Source: Paenibacillus sp. YYML68 (GTDB lineage: Bacteria; Bacillota; Bacilli; Paenibacillales; NBRC-103111). Taken from it: a DNA stretch of 64,000 nt. The notes under the pieces are model-generated. The model saw only the letters and a program-made list of their open reading frames with translations. It was not told where the DNA came from and made no database searches. A program made the position numbers and the translations under genes. The stretch covers positions 1,528,501-1,592,500 of the forward strand of contig NZ_BQYI01000001.1 in the NCBI RefSeq assembly GCF_027923405.1, in the 5' to 3' direction. Of the stretch, positions 27,707-36,361 are shown piece after piece (position 1 is the stretch's first letter; every line of letters begins with the position of its first letter).

Positions 27707-28845
27707 ACATCCTAATGGTACTATCCATTGGCCTTCCAAGCAAAATTTATGGAGGTCCGACATCCGTTGCATTCAATCAAGCCAAAGCATTAGTTAAGCT
27801 AGGTCATGATGTAACGATTGTGACTTCTAATCTTCTGGCTTTCACTCCTAAGCAGGTTGTGAGCATGTCTGAGACCAACGTTGATGGTATTAAAGTGAAG
27901 TATTTTGAATCAAGCTATGTCCGAAAGAAATTTTCACTTCTATATTCTCAGTCGATGTTTAATTGGTTGAAGGCTAATTGCGGAAGATATGATGTCATAC
28001 ATATTCACTTCGGACGAGAGCTTATTCCGATTATTGCAACACGCATTGCGATGAAGAGTAAAGTACCCGTCTTTATACAGCCGCATGGCATGCTGAATAA
28101 AAGGTCCGGAGCTAGAAAGTTAATTGATCAAATAATTACAACAAGTATTCTTGAAAAATGTAATATGGTGTTTGTGCTGCAAGAAAAAGAGGCAGCCTGC
28201 GCGCTTGAAATTGCACCGAATTGTCGCACGATGGTCGTACCTAATGGAGTAGAACTGCAACCTAGAGAGACGACTTGGAGTATAGAAAACCTTAAGCATA
28301 AAACGATCCTTTTCTTGGCAAGATTACACCCTCGAAAACGGTTATTGAATTTTATAGAAATGGCAAAGGAACTTAAAGATCGTGGCGGTCAATACAATTA
28401 CAAGGTAGTTGGTCCTGATGAAGGGGATCTGAATGAAGCAATTCGAAGAGTAACGGATTATGATATGCTTCAGAACTTTCAGTTTACCGGTGCTCTCAAT
28501 AGTCAGCAAGCCATTGAAGCCTATCAAAGCGCTAGTATTTACATTTTGCCAGCTAAAGACGAGCCATTCGGAATGACCGTAATTGAAGCACTATCTATGG
28601 GGGTTCCAACAATTGTTAGTGAATGCATTCATATTCGAGACATATTGGAGGAATCTAACTCGGTGTTGCTTAGCGATGCTACACCAACTGATCTAGCGAA
28701 TAAAGTAGAAATGATATTTAATGAACCACGAGTTGCCTCGGAGCTTTCGTTGAATGGAATGAAGTTAGTGCATGAGAAGCTGACGATTATGAATATTGCT
28801 AAGCAATTAGAAAGTACGTATTCCGAGGTGAAAAGTATTGGATAA
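27703..28845 (+). CDS. Family 4 glycosyltransferase
   Basis: A 380-residue GT-B enzyme. The N-terminal part has the acceptor-side loop SKIYGGPTSVAFNQAKALVK, the middle has VVPNGVEL, the donor domain FLARLHPRKRLLNFIEMA, and the EX7E motif is in DEPFGMTVIEALSMG. Cytosolic side of the membrane; it adds one sugar to the lipid-linked repeat unit. The donor cannot be told from sequence. Start overlaps the polymerase stop. The base composition is still below the window average. Confidence 0.9.
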   Translation: MNILMVLSIGLPSKIYGGPTSVAFNQAKALVKLGHDVTIVTSNLLAFTPKQVVSMSETNVDGIKVKYFESSYVRKKFSLLYSQSMFNWLKANCGRYDVIHIHFGRELIPIIATRIAMKSKVPVFIQPHGMLNKRSGARKLIDQIITTSILEKCNMVFVLQEKEAACALEIAPNCRTMVVPNGVELQPRETTWSIENLKHKTILFLARLHPRKRLLNFIEMAKELKDRGGQYNYKVVGPDEGDLNEAIRRVTDYDMLQNFQFTGALNSQQAIEAYQSASIYILPAKDEPFGMTVIEALSMGVPTIVSECIHIRDILEESNSVLLSDATPTDLANKVEMIFNEPRVASELSLNGMKLVHEKLTIMNIAKQLESTYSEVKSIG

Positions 28846-29479
28846 TCTGTCCTACAATGAAGCATCCGTAATCGATTTATCTAAAGCTGGAAATGGTGAT
28901 TTCACAAGAACATGGCCGAGGTGGCTGGAAGCATTATGGATGATCATTGAATTTATATTAGTTACGAATCCTCTGCAGGTATCTTCAAAGCTAAGGATAG
29001 GAGTTCTCCGAATATTTGGAGCTAAGATAGGCTCTGGTGTCATTATGAGGGCCAGAACTAGAATTAGATTTCCATGGAACCTGACCATTGGGGATAATTG
29101 TTGGATTGGTGAGGGAGTATGGATCTCAAATAAGGGAAAGGTTGTTATTGGAAATAATTCAGTTATTTCTCAGGAATCATTCATCACAACAGGCTCACAT
29201 GAGCCCTACGTCACTATGGATGTAATCGTTAAACCTATTATTATCCAAGATGGAGTATGGATTACATCAAGATGTATAGTGCTACCAGGGGTAACAGTGG
29301 GGAAAAATTCAATCGTTACTCCCGGGAGTGTAGTGAACAAGGATTTAAAGCCGAATGGCATTTATGGCGGTAACCCAGCTAAATTTATTAAGAATAGATT
29401 TCATAGAGAAGAGGATCTCAATGACCATGACCATGAAGAAAAAGAAAATCGTCTTCGTCATCAACTTCTTTCATCCTGA
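28838..29479 (+). CDS. WcaF-type acyltransferase (left-handed beta-helix)
   Basis: A 213-residue hexapeptide-repeat acetyltransferase. After a short N-terminal segment with LEALWMIIEFILVTNPLQ, repeats such as IGDNCWIGEGVWISN, IGNNSVISQESFITTG and VTVGKNSIVTPGSVV build the beta-helix. Such enzymes O-acetylate a sugar of colanic-acid-like polymers, using acetyl-CoA. TTG is the start: GAGGTG is correctly spaced and the gene overlaps the previous stop by 8 bases. Its end overlaps the next gene by 59 bases. Confidence 0.88.
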   Translation: MDNLSYNEASVIDLSKAGNGDFTRTWPRWLEALWMIIEFILVTNPLQVSSKLRIGVLRIFGAKIGSGVIMRARTRIRFPWNLTIGDNCWIGEGVWISNKGKVVIGNNSVISQESFITTGSHEPYVTMDVIVKPIIIQDGVWITSRCIVLPGVTVGKNSIVTPGSVVNKDLKPNGIYGGNPAKFIKNRFHREEDLNDHDHEEKENRLRHQLLSS

Positions 29480-30671
29480 CTATGCCTCAACCGGTCAGCT
29501 GATGACGGAACTGTGCCTGCATCTTCAGAATGACTTCGACATTACCGTCATCGCCCAGCAGCCTGACCATATGGAGCAGACGAACAACGGTAAGAGATTT
29601 ACGACAGCGTACCTCGAGAGTATCGAGATCATTCGCATTCGACTGCCTCAGCTGAACAAGACGAATAAGCTTAGTCGCATCAAGTACATCTTGTCCTACT
29701 TCTTCTTCGCTCAGATTGCGCTCTTGAAGCTGAAGAACGTCGATATGATCTACTCGATCTCAAGTCCTCCGATCATCGGCGGTCTGATTGGCACGATCGG
29801 CAAGCTGCTGAAGGGTGCGAAGCACATCTACAACATCCAGGATTTCAACCCTGAGCAAGCGGAAGCGGTCAGCTTCACCGATAAGAAGTGGCTCTTCCAG
29901 CTGGCGCGTAAGGTGGACAATATCAGCTGCAAGCTGGCCGATCATGTGATTACCGTAGGTGAGGATATGCGGGAGACGTTGCTCCATAGGTTCAAGAATA
30001 GTCAAGCGCCTAGCAACACGGTCATTAACAACTGGACGGACGAGAAGCAGATTACACCGCTGCCGAAGGAGCACCCGAAGGTGCAGGCGTTCCTCGAGCA
30101 ATACGGACTTACGAATAAGTTCGTTATTATGTACTCAGGCAATCTTGGACTGTACTACGATCTAGAGAATATGATCAGCATCACCGAGCACTTCAGACAT
30201 ATGTCGCACGTGGCCTTCGTCTTCATCGGAGACGGTGCAGTCAAGGGGAAGATGCAGCAGTTCGTGGAGCAGAAGCAGCTTCCGAACGTTCACTTCATCC
30301 CGTTCCAGCCGAAGGATCAGATCATCTATTCCCTGAATGCGGCTGACATTCATCTTGTTGTGAACCAGAAGGGGATTAAGGGCGTGTCTGTTCCGAGTAA
30401 AATATACGGAGTCATGGCGGCGGGCAAGCCGATTCTAGGTGTACTGGAGAAGGGCAGTGAAGCTTCGAACCTGATCGAGCATAGTCAATGCGGCTATACA
30501 GTGGAGCCTCAGGATTATAATGCACTTATTGATACGATTCGTAACATTGTGAAGCTTGATCGTCATCAGCTGATCGCTCAAGGGCTTCTGGGTCGTGAAT
30601 ATTTGGAGCAGCATCTGCGCAAGGAAGTGGCCATCAATAAGTACCGTCATCTACTGGCGAATATAGGGTAA
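29421..30671 (+). CDS. Family 4 glycosyltransferase, WbuB-like
   Basis: A 416-residue GT-B enzyme with IVFVINFFHPDYASTGQLMT at the N terminus, YNIQDFNPEQAEA in the middle, and a donor domain starting MYSGNLGLYYDLENM, with VPSKIYGVMAAGKPIL near the end. This resembles GT4 enzymes of the WbuB group (amino-sugar or fucosamine transfer in surface polymers). ATG at 29421 follows AGAAGAGGA; the frame is open 22 codons further upstream inside the acyltransferase gene. Base composition returns to high G+C here, so the right edge of the A+T-rich insert is close to 29.4 kb. Confidence 0.88.
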   Translation: MTMTMKKKKIVFVINFFHPDYASTGQLMTELCLHLQNDFDITVIAQQPDHMEQTNNGKRFTTAYLESIEIIRIRLPQLNKTNKLSRIKYILSYFFFAQIALLKLKNVDMIYSISSPPIIGGLIGTIGKLLKGAKHIYNIQDFNPEQAEAVSFTDKKWLFQLARKVDNISCKLADHVITVGEDMRETLLHRFKNSQAPSNTVINNWTDEKQITPLPKEHPKVQAFLEQYGLTNKFVIMYSGNLGLYYDLENMISITEHFRHMSHVAFVFIGDGAVKGKMQQFVEQKQLPNVHFIPFQPKDQIIYSLNAADIHLVVNQKGIKGVSVPSKIYGVMAAGKPILGVLEKGSEASNLIEHSQCGYTVEPQDYNALIDTIRNIVKLDRHQLIAQGLLGREYLEQHLRKEVAINKYRHLLANIG

Positions 30672-30675
30672 CGAG

Positions 30676-31836
30676 ATGAGAACTCAATCATCGGTAGACG
30701 CTAACATAGCCTTCTATATCTCGGACTATGGATATGGTCATGCTTCACGCAGCATTGCCTTGATTCGGCAGTTGATGCTTATGCACAAGAGGCTCCGCTT
30801 CGTCGTGTGCAGCTCGTTTCCGATCCCGTTCATGCAAGCTTCGCTGCAGCCCTTCAAGGACCGAATAGTATACCGCAACGACTATTGTGAGTTAGGATAC
30901 GAATTGTATCTACATTCAATGGAGCCGGATATTTCAGCCATGCGATCTGCGTATGAACGATTCACGGATGAACTGCCAGCCCGAGTGCAACGTGAGGTGC
31001 TGCTTCTCAAGGAGCAGGAGGTGCAGCTCGTCCTATCCGATATGGCTGCTGTTCCGTTCGCCGCTGCAGGTCAGCTTGGCATTCCATCCATAGGCATCTC
31101 GAACTTCACGTGGTATACGGCCTACAGAGGCATGCTGGATCACGACCAGCTGATTGACCTATACGCTCTATATGTGCAGATGGACTATTATGCTGCGCTG
31201 CCAGGGGCGAAGGAGCCACGCTGGGGACGACTCGGTCAATCGCAGTTCGGCTTCTACAGTCGGGAGGTGGATCAGCAGGAGGTGAATCGTATTCGCAGCT
31301 TGCTGCCTGCGGATAAGCGTATCGTATTCACTGCTCTCGGTATGAAGATTGACGCACAGCATATATCCGAGTGGCGGTTGTGGGCGGATGAGGATGTTCA
31401 CTATATCGTATCTGCGAATATGAATGTGCCCCTGTCGAATGTAACAAGTATTCCTGCTGAATATACCGAGACGCAGCATTATGTAGCGGCCGCGGATGTG
31501 ATCGTAACCAAGGCTGGCTGGGGGATGATCTCAGAGGCGGTATGCTGTGGCAAGCAGCTGTTCATTATGGAGAGACATCGTATGCAAGAGGACGAGAATA
31601 CGCTCCTTGCGCTCGCCAGTCAGTATCCGTACGTGTCCGTACCTTGGGAGGCATTGAAGACCAAGAGCTTCTCGGAGCTGGAACGAATAGGTGAGCGTTG
31701 CGGTCCTCCGCAGGCGACCCAAGGTACGGACCGTATCGTAGCGATCGTCCGATATATCAATGAAATTATGACCACACTTCAGCTAAGGAGAGATGATCAC
31801 GATGAAGCTAATTCTACTATCCGGCGGCTCGGGTAA
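30676..31836 (+). CDS. GT-B fold glycosyltransferase, GHASRS type
   Basis: A 386-residue protein. The N terminus FYISDYGYGHASRSIALI matches MurG/UDP-glycosyltransferase-like enzymes and especially the glycosyltransferase-like N-terminal domain of arabinokinases. The C-terminal part has VAAADVIVTKAGWGMISEAV, the nucleotide-sugar site of that fold. The acceptor and donor are unknown. It sits between the WbuB-like transferase and manC with 4 bases before it and an overlap of 35 bases after it, so it belongs to the operon. It could be another assembly transferase or a sugar-salvage protein. Confidence 0.7.
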   Translation: MRTQSSVDANIAFYISDYGYGHASRSIALIRQLMLMHKRLRFVVCSSFPIPFMQASLQPFKDRIVYRNDYCELGYELYLHSMEPDISAMRSAYERFTDELPARVQREVLLLKEQEVQLVLSDMAAVPFAAAGQLGIPSIGISNFTWYTAYRGMLDHDQLIDLYALYVQMDYYAALPGAKEPRWGRLGQSQFGFYSREVDQQEVNRIRSLLPADKRIVFTALGMKIDAQHISEWRLWADEDVHYIVSANMNVPLSNVTSIPAEYTETQHYVAAADVIVTKAGWGMISEAVCCGKQLFIMERHRMQEDENTLLALASQYPYVSVPWEALKTKSFSELERIGERCGPPQATQGTDRIVAIVRYINEIMTTLQLRRDDHDEANSTIRRLG

Positions 31837-33181
31837 GCGCCTGTGGCCCCTATCTAACGATGCAAGATCGAAGCAGTTCCTGAAGGTGCTGGACAACGAG
31901 ACCGGAGATAAAGAATCGATGGTGCAGCGAGTATGGCGGCAGCTGGAACATGTTGGCCTCGCTCAGGATGCATGTGTGACAACGGGCAAAGGTCAAGTGG
32001 AAATGATCGTATCGCAGCTCGGCTCCCTCGTGCCTGTCGTCGTGGAGCCTGCTCGTCGGGATACGTTCCCAGCGATCGCGCTTGCAGCGACGTATCTGTA
32101 CTCGATTCTTGGTGTCAGTCTTCAGGAGGTCATCGCGGTGCTTCCGGTTGACCCATACGTCGAGGATGATTTCTTCCTGCGCGTGAAGGAGCTGGAGACG
32201 ATCGTCGAGCAGTCTGATGCTGATCTTGCACTTATTGGCATTAAGCCAACGTATCCATCGGAGAAGTACGGCTATATTGTACCGAAGCTCGAGGAAGCTG
32301 ACGCGAGCAGCACTTATGTACGTGTCAGTCACTTCAAGGAGAAGCCCCGCGAGGAAGAAGCGAAGTCGCTGCTTGAGGCGAATGCGCTTTGGAACGGCGG
32401 GGTTTTTGCATTCAAGCTGGACTATATTATCAATCTGTTAATGGCCAAGGGTCTTCCGATTCAATATGAGGAGCTGCTGAAGCAGTTCGACAGCTTGCCG
32501 AAGATTAGCTTCGATTACGAGGTGGTCGAGAAGGCGAGCAACATTGTAGCGACTCCGTATGAAGGCTACTGGAAGGATCTGGGTACCTGGAATACGCTGA
32601 CTGAGGAGATGGGCGTAAGTATTATGGGCTCCGGCATCCTGTGCGAGCAATCGACTAATTCTCATATCGTGAATGAGCTGGATATTCCAGTTACAGTGCT
32701 CGGCGTGCCGAATGTAGTGGTGGCCGTCAGTCCGGACGGCATTCTCGTCAGTGATAAAGCCGCAAGCCCGAGGCTCAAGGATATGATCAACCATATCGAG
32801 CAGCGCCCGATGTATGAGGAGCGCCGCTGGGGTGAATACAAGGTGATGGATTACCACAAGCTGGGTGAAGGTCAGGAGCTGCTGACGCGTAAGATGCGCG
32901 TGACAGCTGGCAACTCGCTGAGCTACCATATGCACCGCAACCGTAGTGAATGCTGGACGATCGTAGCCGGGCATGGGGAGTTCATACTGAACAACGTGTT
33001 CATGCAGGTGAAGGAAGGCGACATGCTGCAGATTCCGGCAGGCACCCTCCACAGCATACGCGCACTGACCGATCTGGAATGGATTGAGGTCCAAATGGGC
33101 AAACAGGTTAATGACGGAGACATCGTGCGCCTGTTCATGAACTGGGAAGAGATCGAACTGCATTGCCGCTCCGTGAGGTAA
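31802..33181 (+). CDS. manC: Bifunctional mannose-1-phosphate guanylyltransferase / mannose-6-phosphate isomerase type
   Basis: A 459-residue protein making GDP-mannose, the precursor of GDP-fucose. The N-terminal nucleotidyltransferase has LILLSGGSGKRLWPLSN, VVEPARRDTFPAIALAATYL and FKEKP. The C-terminal cupin domain carries RRWGEYKVMDYHKLGEGQ, SLSYHMHRNRSECWTIVAG and PAGTLHSI, as in the isomerase half of AlgA-type enzymes. ATG at 31802 is preferred over ATG at 31793 because AAGGAG at 31785-31790 is properly spaced only for the later one. It completes the GDP-fucose route with gmd and fcl. Confidence 0.93.
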   Translation: MKLILLSGGSGKRLWPLSNDARSKQFLKVLDNETGDKESMVQRVWRQLEHVGLAQDACVTTGKGQVEMIVSQLGSLVPVVVEPARRDTFPAIALAATYLYSILGVSLQEVIAVLPVDPYVEDDFFLRVKELETIVEQSDADLALIGIKPTYPSEKYGYIVPKLEEADASSTYVRVSHFKEKPREEEAKSLLEANALWNGGVFAFKLDYIINLLMAKGLPIQYEELLKQFDSLPKISFDYEVVEKASNIVATPYEGYWKDLGTWNTLTEEMGVSIMGSGILCEQSTNSHIVNELDIPVTVLGVPNVVVAVSPDGILVSDKAASPRLKDMINHIEQRPMYEERRWGEYKVMDYHKLGEGQELLTRKMRVTAGNSLSYHMHRNRSECWTIVAGHGEFILNNVFMQVKEGDMLQIPAGTLHSIRALTDLEWIEVQMGKQVNDGDIVRLFMNWEEIELHCRSVR

Positions 33182-33212
33182 TGGAACTCCATCAAGCAAA
33201 GGAAGCGGGCAA

Positions 33213-33743
33213 TTGAGACAAAAACGAATGAAGCGAAGCGGCGCGAGGCTCTGGCTGTACGGGGCGCCGCTTCTGATCTGGCTGCTCGTCATCTTCATGA
33301 TGTCAGCGCAGCCGTATACGAAGCAGGACTTGAAGCCTTGGATTAAGCAACACCTGTCTGAGCCTGTGATGAAGGAGCATCTCGGGCAAGTGGAAGTGAA
33401 GTATGGTGGCCGCACGATCAGTGTGGAGAAGAACGGGGCGGCGGGCTTTGTAGAATTTGTCATCCGCAAGGGTGCGCATCTGCTCGTATATATGCTACTG
33501 GGCATGATGATGTATCGGCTGCTTGCGTACGTGCTGCAAGGACGGAGTACGTATGTGCCGATCAGTCTTGCGCTCGTCCTGTGCTCGCTGTATGCGGTGT
33601 CGGATGAGTGGCATCAGCGCTACACCGTATCGAGAACGCCGATGGTCGCGGATGTGCTGGTTGATGTATGTGGTGCAGCGCTCGGTATAGGGACAGCTTG
33701 GTTGTTCATGTATGGGAAGCGGGGAAGGAGAGAGGTGACTTGA
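33213..33743 (+). CDS. VanZ-family membrane protein
   Basis: A 176-residue protein with an N-terminal membrane helix, an outside loop, and three further helices. RKGAHLLVYMLLGMMMYRLL and YAVSDEWHQRYTVSRTPMVA are VanZ-family landmarks. The family is linked to teicoplanin tolerance in vanA clusters and is common near polymer genes; its chemistry is not established. TTG start behind AAGGAAG. The stop overlaps the next TTG start. Confidence 0.88.
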   Translation: MRQKRMKRSGARLWLYGAPLLIWLLVIFMMSAQPYTKQDLKPWIKQHLSEPVMKEHLGQVEVKYGGRTISVEKNGAAGFVEFVIRKGAHLLVYMLLGMMMYRLLAYVLQGRSTYVPISLALVLCSLYAVSDEWHQRYTVSRTPMVADVLVDVCGAALGIGTAWLFMYGKRGRREVT

Positions 33744-34810
33744 CCGTTAAGAAACGACGATGGGCACGCACTGGAACGTATGTGCTTATCCTGCTGTTCG
33801 CTATATTGGCAGGTGGAGCGGGCTATGTAGCATACATGTACCATCAGCTTAGCTCGATGGATATTTCCGATGTGCTTGCTCGTCAGACAAGTACGACATC
33901 GACAACGCAGGAGCAGGGGCAGTCGGAGGCTGGGACAGGTACAGGGGACGGGAAGACGAACAATCCTACCGAAGATAAGGCGCTTCCTCTTATTCTGGAT
34001 CAGACCTTGGATAAGGCGGGCGCCATCGCGAATAAGCCCATTGATAAGCAGGATGCACTGGATGCAGCCGCGATCTTACTGCAATCCGGATTATCGCTTC
34101 GGGACATCTACTTCCTGATCGGTCAGTCTGATGCGAAGCTGTCAACCGAGGAGAAGCAGCGCATTCGAGATATTTTATTAGAAAAAATGACGAATGAAGA
34201 AATCGACGCCCTGCGCGCCATTACGAGGAAATACGGCAAGGGCTTGAACATAGCAGACCCGAATTACCCGATCGAGCTGGTCGGAGTTACGGACAAGGCG
34301 GAGCGGGAGCGGATTATGCAGGAGCTCGCTGAGCGAGAGCGGCACGAGATGGCAGGCGGAGAGCCTGCTGAGCAGAGGACTGTTCCAGCATCAGTAGAAG
34401 CAGGTACGGCGGCTGGGGAAGCTGGGCATGTGGTAGGAGCTAAGCCTGAACGTACAGAAGCGATAGCCGCGATCGAAGGTAAGTATGAAGAGCAGCTGAA
34501 GCAGGTGCAAGCTTCCTGTCAAGGGAAGGCGTCTGCCCTGATCGGGGAGCTGAAGCGCGAGCTGGCTGGTCATGACAAGGTAGATCGTAAGCTGCTCCAG
34601 GAGCTGCAGCGTAAGTATGCGGCGCGCATTGATGCGGCCGAGACTGGCTGTGAGCAGCAGGTGAAGGGCATGGTCAGCAAGGCGAAGCAAGAGCTGAAGG
34701 CAGCAGGGCTGAACGACACGGGCCCAGATAGCTGGCTGAAGCAATACCATTCGGCGAAGGCTGGTATGCAGGCTAAGGCGTTCCAAGAGCTGGAGAGCAG
34801 CTTGAAGTAA
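33740..34810 (+). CDS. Membrane-anchored coiled-coil protein, unknown
   Basis: A 356-residue protein: a basic start, one membrane helix (YVLILLFAILAGGAGYVAYM), a Thr/Gln/Gly-rich linker, a helical region (LDAAAILLQSGLSLRDIYFL) and a Lys/Glu/Gln-rich C-terminal coiled coil with several regular cysteine-containing segments. TTG at 33740 is preferred: GGAGAGAGGTG precedes it, and TTGA overlaps the VanZ stop. The long coiled coil outside the membrane could sense or scaffold the surface polymer; I do not recognise a family. Confidence 0.7.
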   Translation: MTVKKRRWARTGTYVLILLFAILAGGAGYVAYMYHQLSSMDISDVLARQTSTTSTTQEQGQSEAGTGTGDGKTNNPTEDKALPLILDQTLDKAGAIANKPIDKQDALDAAAILLQSGLSLRDIYFLIGQSDAKLSTEEKQRIRDILLEKMTNEEIDALRAITRKYGKGLNIADPNYPIELVGVTDKAERERIMQELAERERHEMAGGEPAEQRTVPASVEAGTAAGEAGHVVGAKPERTEAIAAIEGKYEEQLKQVQASCQGKASALIGELKRELAGHDKVDRKLLQELQRKYAARIDAAETGCEQQVKGMVSKAKQELKAAGLNDTGPDSWLKQYHSAKAGMQAKAFQELESSLK

Positions 34811-34867
34811 GTGATGAGAGTTCAAGTATCATTTTACAAATCTAATGAAAGTGTTAAGGTGATCCGA

Positions 34868-35182
34868 ATGATAGGTAAGCGTATACAGTATTACCGGAAC
34901 ATGAAGCGACTCTCGCTCACGGAGCTGGCGTACCGGGCTGGCGTGGCGAAGTCTTACTTAAGCTCGATTGAGCGTAATATTCAGAGCAATCCTTCAGTTG
35001 ATTTTCTTAATAAAATCTGTAAAGCGCTCGGAATTGACATCTCGGTTCTGATTAAGGATACGGACCACGAGGCAGCACAAGTGGCGAGTCTGGACCAAGA
35101 GTGGCTGAGGCTTGCTCAGGAGGTTCAGGCGTCAGGGATGAGTGTGGAGGAAGTGCGGCAGGTGTTGAGTCAGTATAGGTAA
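34868..35182 (+). CDS. sinR: SinR-like master regulator of matrix genes
   Basis: A 104-residue protein. IGKRIQYYRNMKRLSLTELA and VAKSYLSSIERN closely follow B. subtilis SinR, which represses the eps and tasA operons. The C-terminal LDQEWLRLAQEVQASGMSVE fits the SinI/SinR dimerisation hook. ATG at 34868 follows AAGGTGA and gives the standard SinR N terminus; an earlier in-frame GTG would add 19 residues. No separate SinI gene is visible in the window. It ends the exopolysaccharide operon region, 58 bases after the coiled-coil gene, so it may be co-transcribed with what it regulates (inference). Confidence 0.85.
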   Translation: MIGKRIQYYRNMKRLSLTELAYRAGVAKSYLSSIERNIQSNPSVDFLNKICKALGIDISVLIKDTDHEAAQVASLDQEWLRLAQEVQASGMSVEEVRQVLSQYR

Positions 35183-35186
35183 CCCC

Positions 35187-35954
35187 TCACAACTCATGCA
35201 CCGTCACCTCGCTCCGCACGAACAGCCTGGCATTCACACCTGTCTGCCCGAGGCCCTTAGATATATAGTAATGTCCCTGCGGGCTGTGATGCAGCCCCTT
35301 ATAGATTCCGCTCGCTGGCAGCTTGCCCATCGGGCGGATGCGGTACAGGAACGGGACGTTGATCTGCTTGCCGTGCAGGTGTCCGGCCATCAAGTAATCG
35401 TAGCGCTCAGTCAGATGGAGCACGATATTCGGATCGTGAGTGATGACGACGCGAGGGCGCTCGGCGTGGACGGAGTGGAACGCCTTCAAGACGCGGGCCT
35501 TGCCGCTACCGAAGTCGTCAATGCCGATGAGCTGGAAGCCGGGCAGCTGCACCGCTTCGTTGCGCAGCACGACGATGCCCCGCGATTGCAGCAGCTTGAT
35601 CAGGTTCGTCAGCTTGCGCAGGTGATGGTCATGGTTGCCGAGTACTGCATAGGCGGGCACGCCGCTCTGCTGCACTGCCTCAAGGTACCGGTCCAGCGGC
35701 AGCAGCTGGTGCTCGAGCTCCGTATAGTCGCCGGTCAGGAACAAGTAGTCCGGCCTCTCACTCGCGATAACGCGGGCAAGCTGACGAGGCGTTATGCGCA
35801 GCCGTTCGACGTGCAGGTCGCTCAGCTGCAGCACCTTGATGCCGAGTCCGAGAGGGCGCTGCACGCGCTCGATCTTCAGCCATTGTGTAGGCAAGATGAA
35901 TAGCACATAGACGCTTGCCAGTGCGCCTAATGCAGCTCCGATAATCCACTCCAT
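35187..35954 (-). CDS. Membrane-anchored metallophosphoesterase, YkuE/YaeI type
   Basis: A 255-residue protein. An N-terminal membrane helix (IIGAALGALASVYVLFILP) is followed by the calcineurin-like fold with all five metal-binding blocks: QLSDLHVE, LTGDYTE, GNHDHH, ITHDPN and AGHLHGKQ. Family members are predicted phosphohydrolases, some acting on lipid A-type or cell-envelope phosphates. ATG at 35954 follows GAGGAGGTT. It faces the SinR gene with a 4-base gap, so their ends are convergent. Confidence 0.9.
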   Translation of the reverse strand: MEWIIGAALGALASVYVLFILPTQWLKIERVQRPLGLGIKVLQLSDLHVERLRITPRQLARVIASERPDYLFLTGDYTELEHQLLPLDRYLEAVQQSGVPAYAVLGNHDHHLRKLTNLIKLLQSRGIVVLRNEAVQLPGFQLIGIDDFGSGKARVLKAFHSVHAERPRVVITHDPNIVLHLTERYDYLMAGHLHGKQINVPFLYRIRPMGKLPASGIYKGLHHSPQGHYYISKGLGQTGVNARLFVRSEVTVHEL

Positions 35955-36155
35955 AGCTATAACCTCCTCTGATCCCCAAGCAATGCTCAAGTCTTCATTC
36001 TAGCTCCAAGACATTGGATACTCAAGCACTCTCTATTATCAGTACGCTCCTGGTACCTATATTATTGACCTGCTTAACTATTATTTAAGAAAAAATAGTC
36101 AAATCTAGGGTTGGATTCTATCTCAGAACGTGTTAAAATTCACATAATGGGACTT

Positions 36156-36170
36156 GATACAAATTGTATC
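36156..36170. promoter_or_regulatory. Exact GATAC-N5-GTATC operator before the 40-residue gene
   Basis: GATAC, AAATT, GTATC, 20 bases before the start codon at 36191. CATAAT at 36143-36148 could be the -10 box, which would put the operator over the transcription start. Confidence 0.65.
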
Positions 36171-36190
36171 GTACTGGAGGTGTGCGACCA

Positions 36191-36313
36191 ATGCCCTATC
36201 ACTATTTTACAGAAATTTGGACACCGCTGCGCCTAATAGGAGTGAAGCTGCTTCGGGATTCAGATGGTAAGTATTGGGTCAAAATATGGGGTTTTACACG
36301 TCGCAAGCTTTAG
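36191..36313 (+). CDS. Very small protein (40 aa) under operator control
   Basis: A 40-codon frame starting ATG behind a good GGAGGTG site at 36177-36183 and reading MPYHYFTEIWTPLRLI, then DGKYWVKIWGFTRRKL. It is rich in aromatic and basic residues. No family is recognised. The exact operator 20 bases upstream and a second one right after its stop (36326-36340) make it a plausible real gene despite its length. No sign of a membrane helix. Confidence 0.45.
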   Translation: MPYHYFTEIWTPLRLIGVKLLRDSDGKYWVKIWGFTRRKL

Positions 36314-36325
36314 TGTGGACGGTGT

Positions 36326-36340
36326 GATACAATTGGTATC
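36326..36340. promoter_or_regulatory. Exact GATAC-N5-GTATC operator before the zinc-ribbon gene
   Basis: GATAC, AATTG, GTATC. The left arm is part of TG-A-TACAAT, an extended -10 pattern, as in the site at 14864. The ATG of the next gene is 22 bases downstream behind GAGAGGGGAAG. Confidence 0.65.
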
Positions 36341-36361
36341 CAAAAAGAGAGGGGAAGCGCC

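Noticed and set aside
24930-29420. A transposon or genomic island with ends
   Set aside because: No integrase, transposase, direct repeats or tRNA were found at the edges; homologous replacement of the cassette is simpler.
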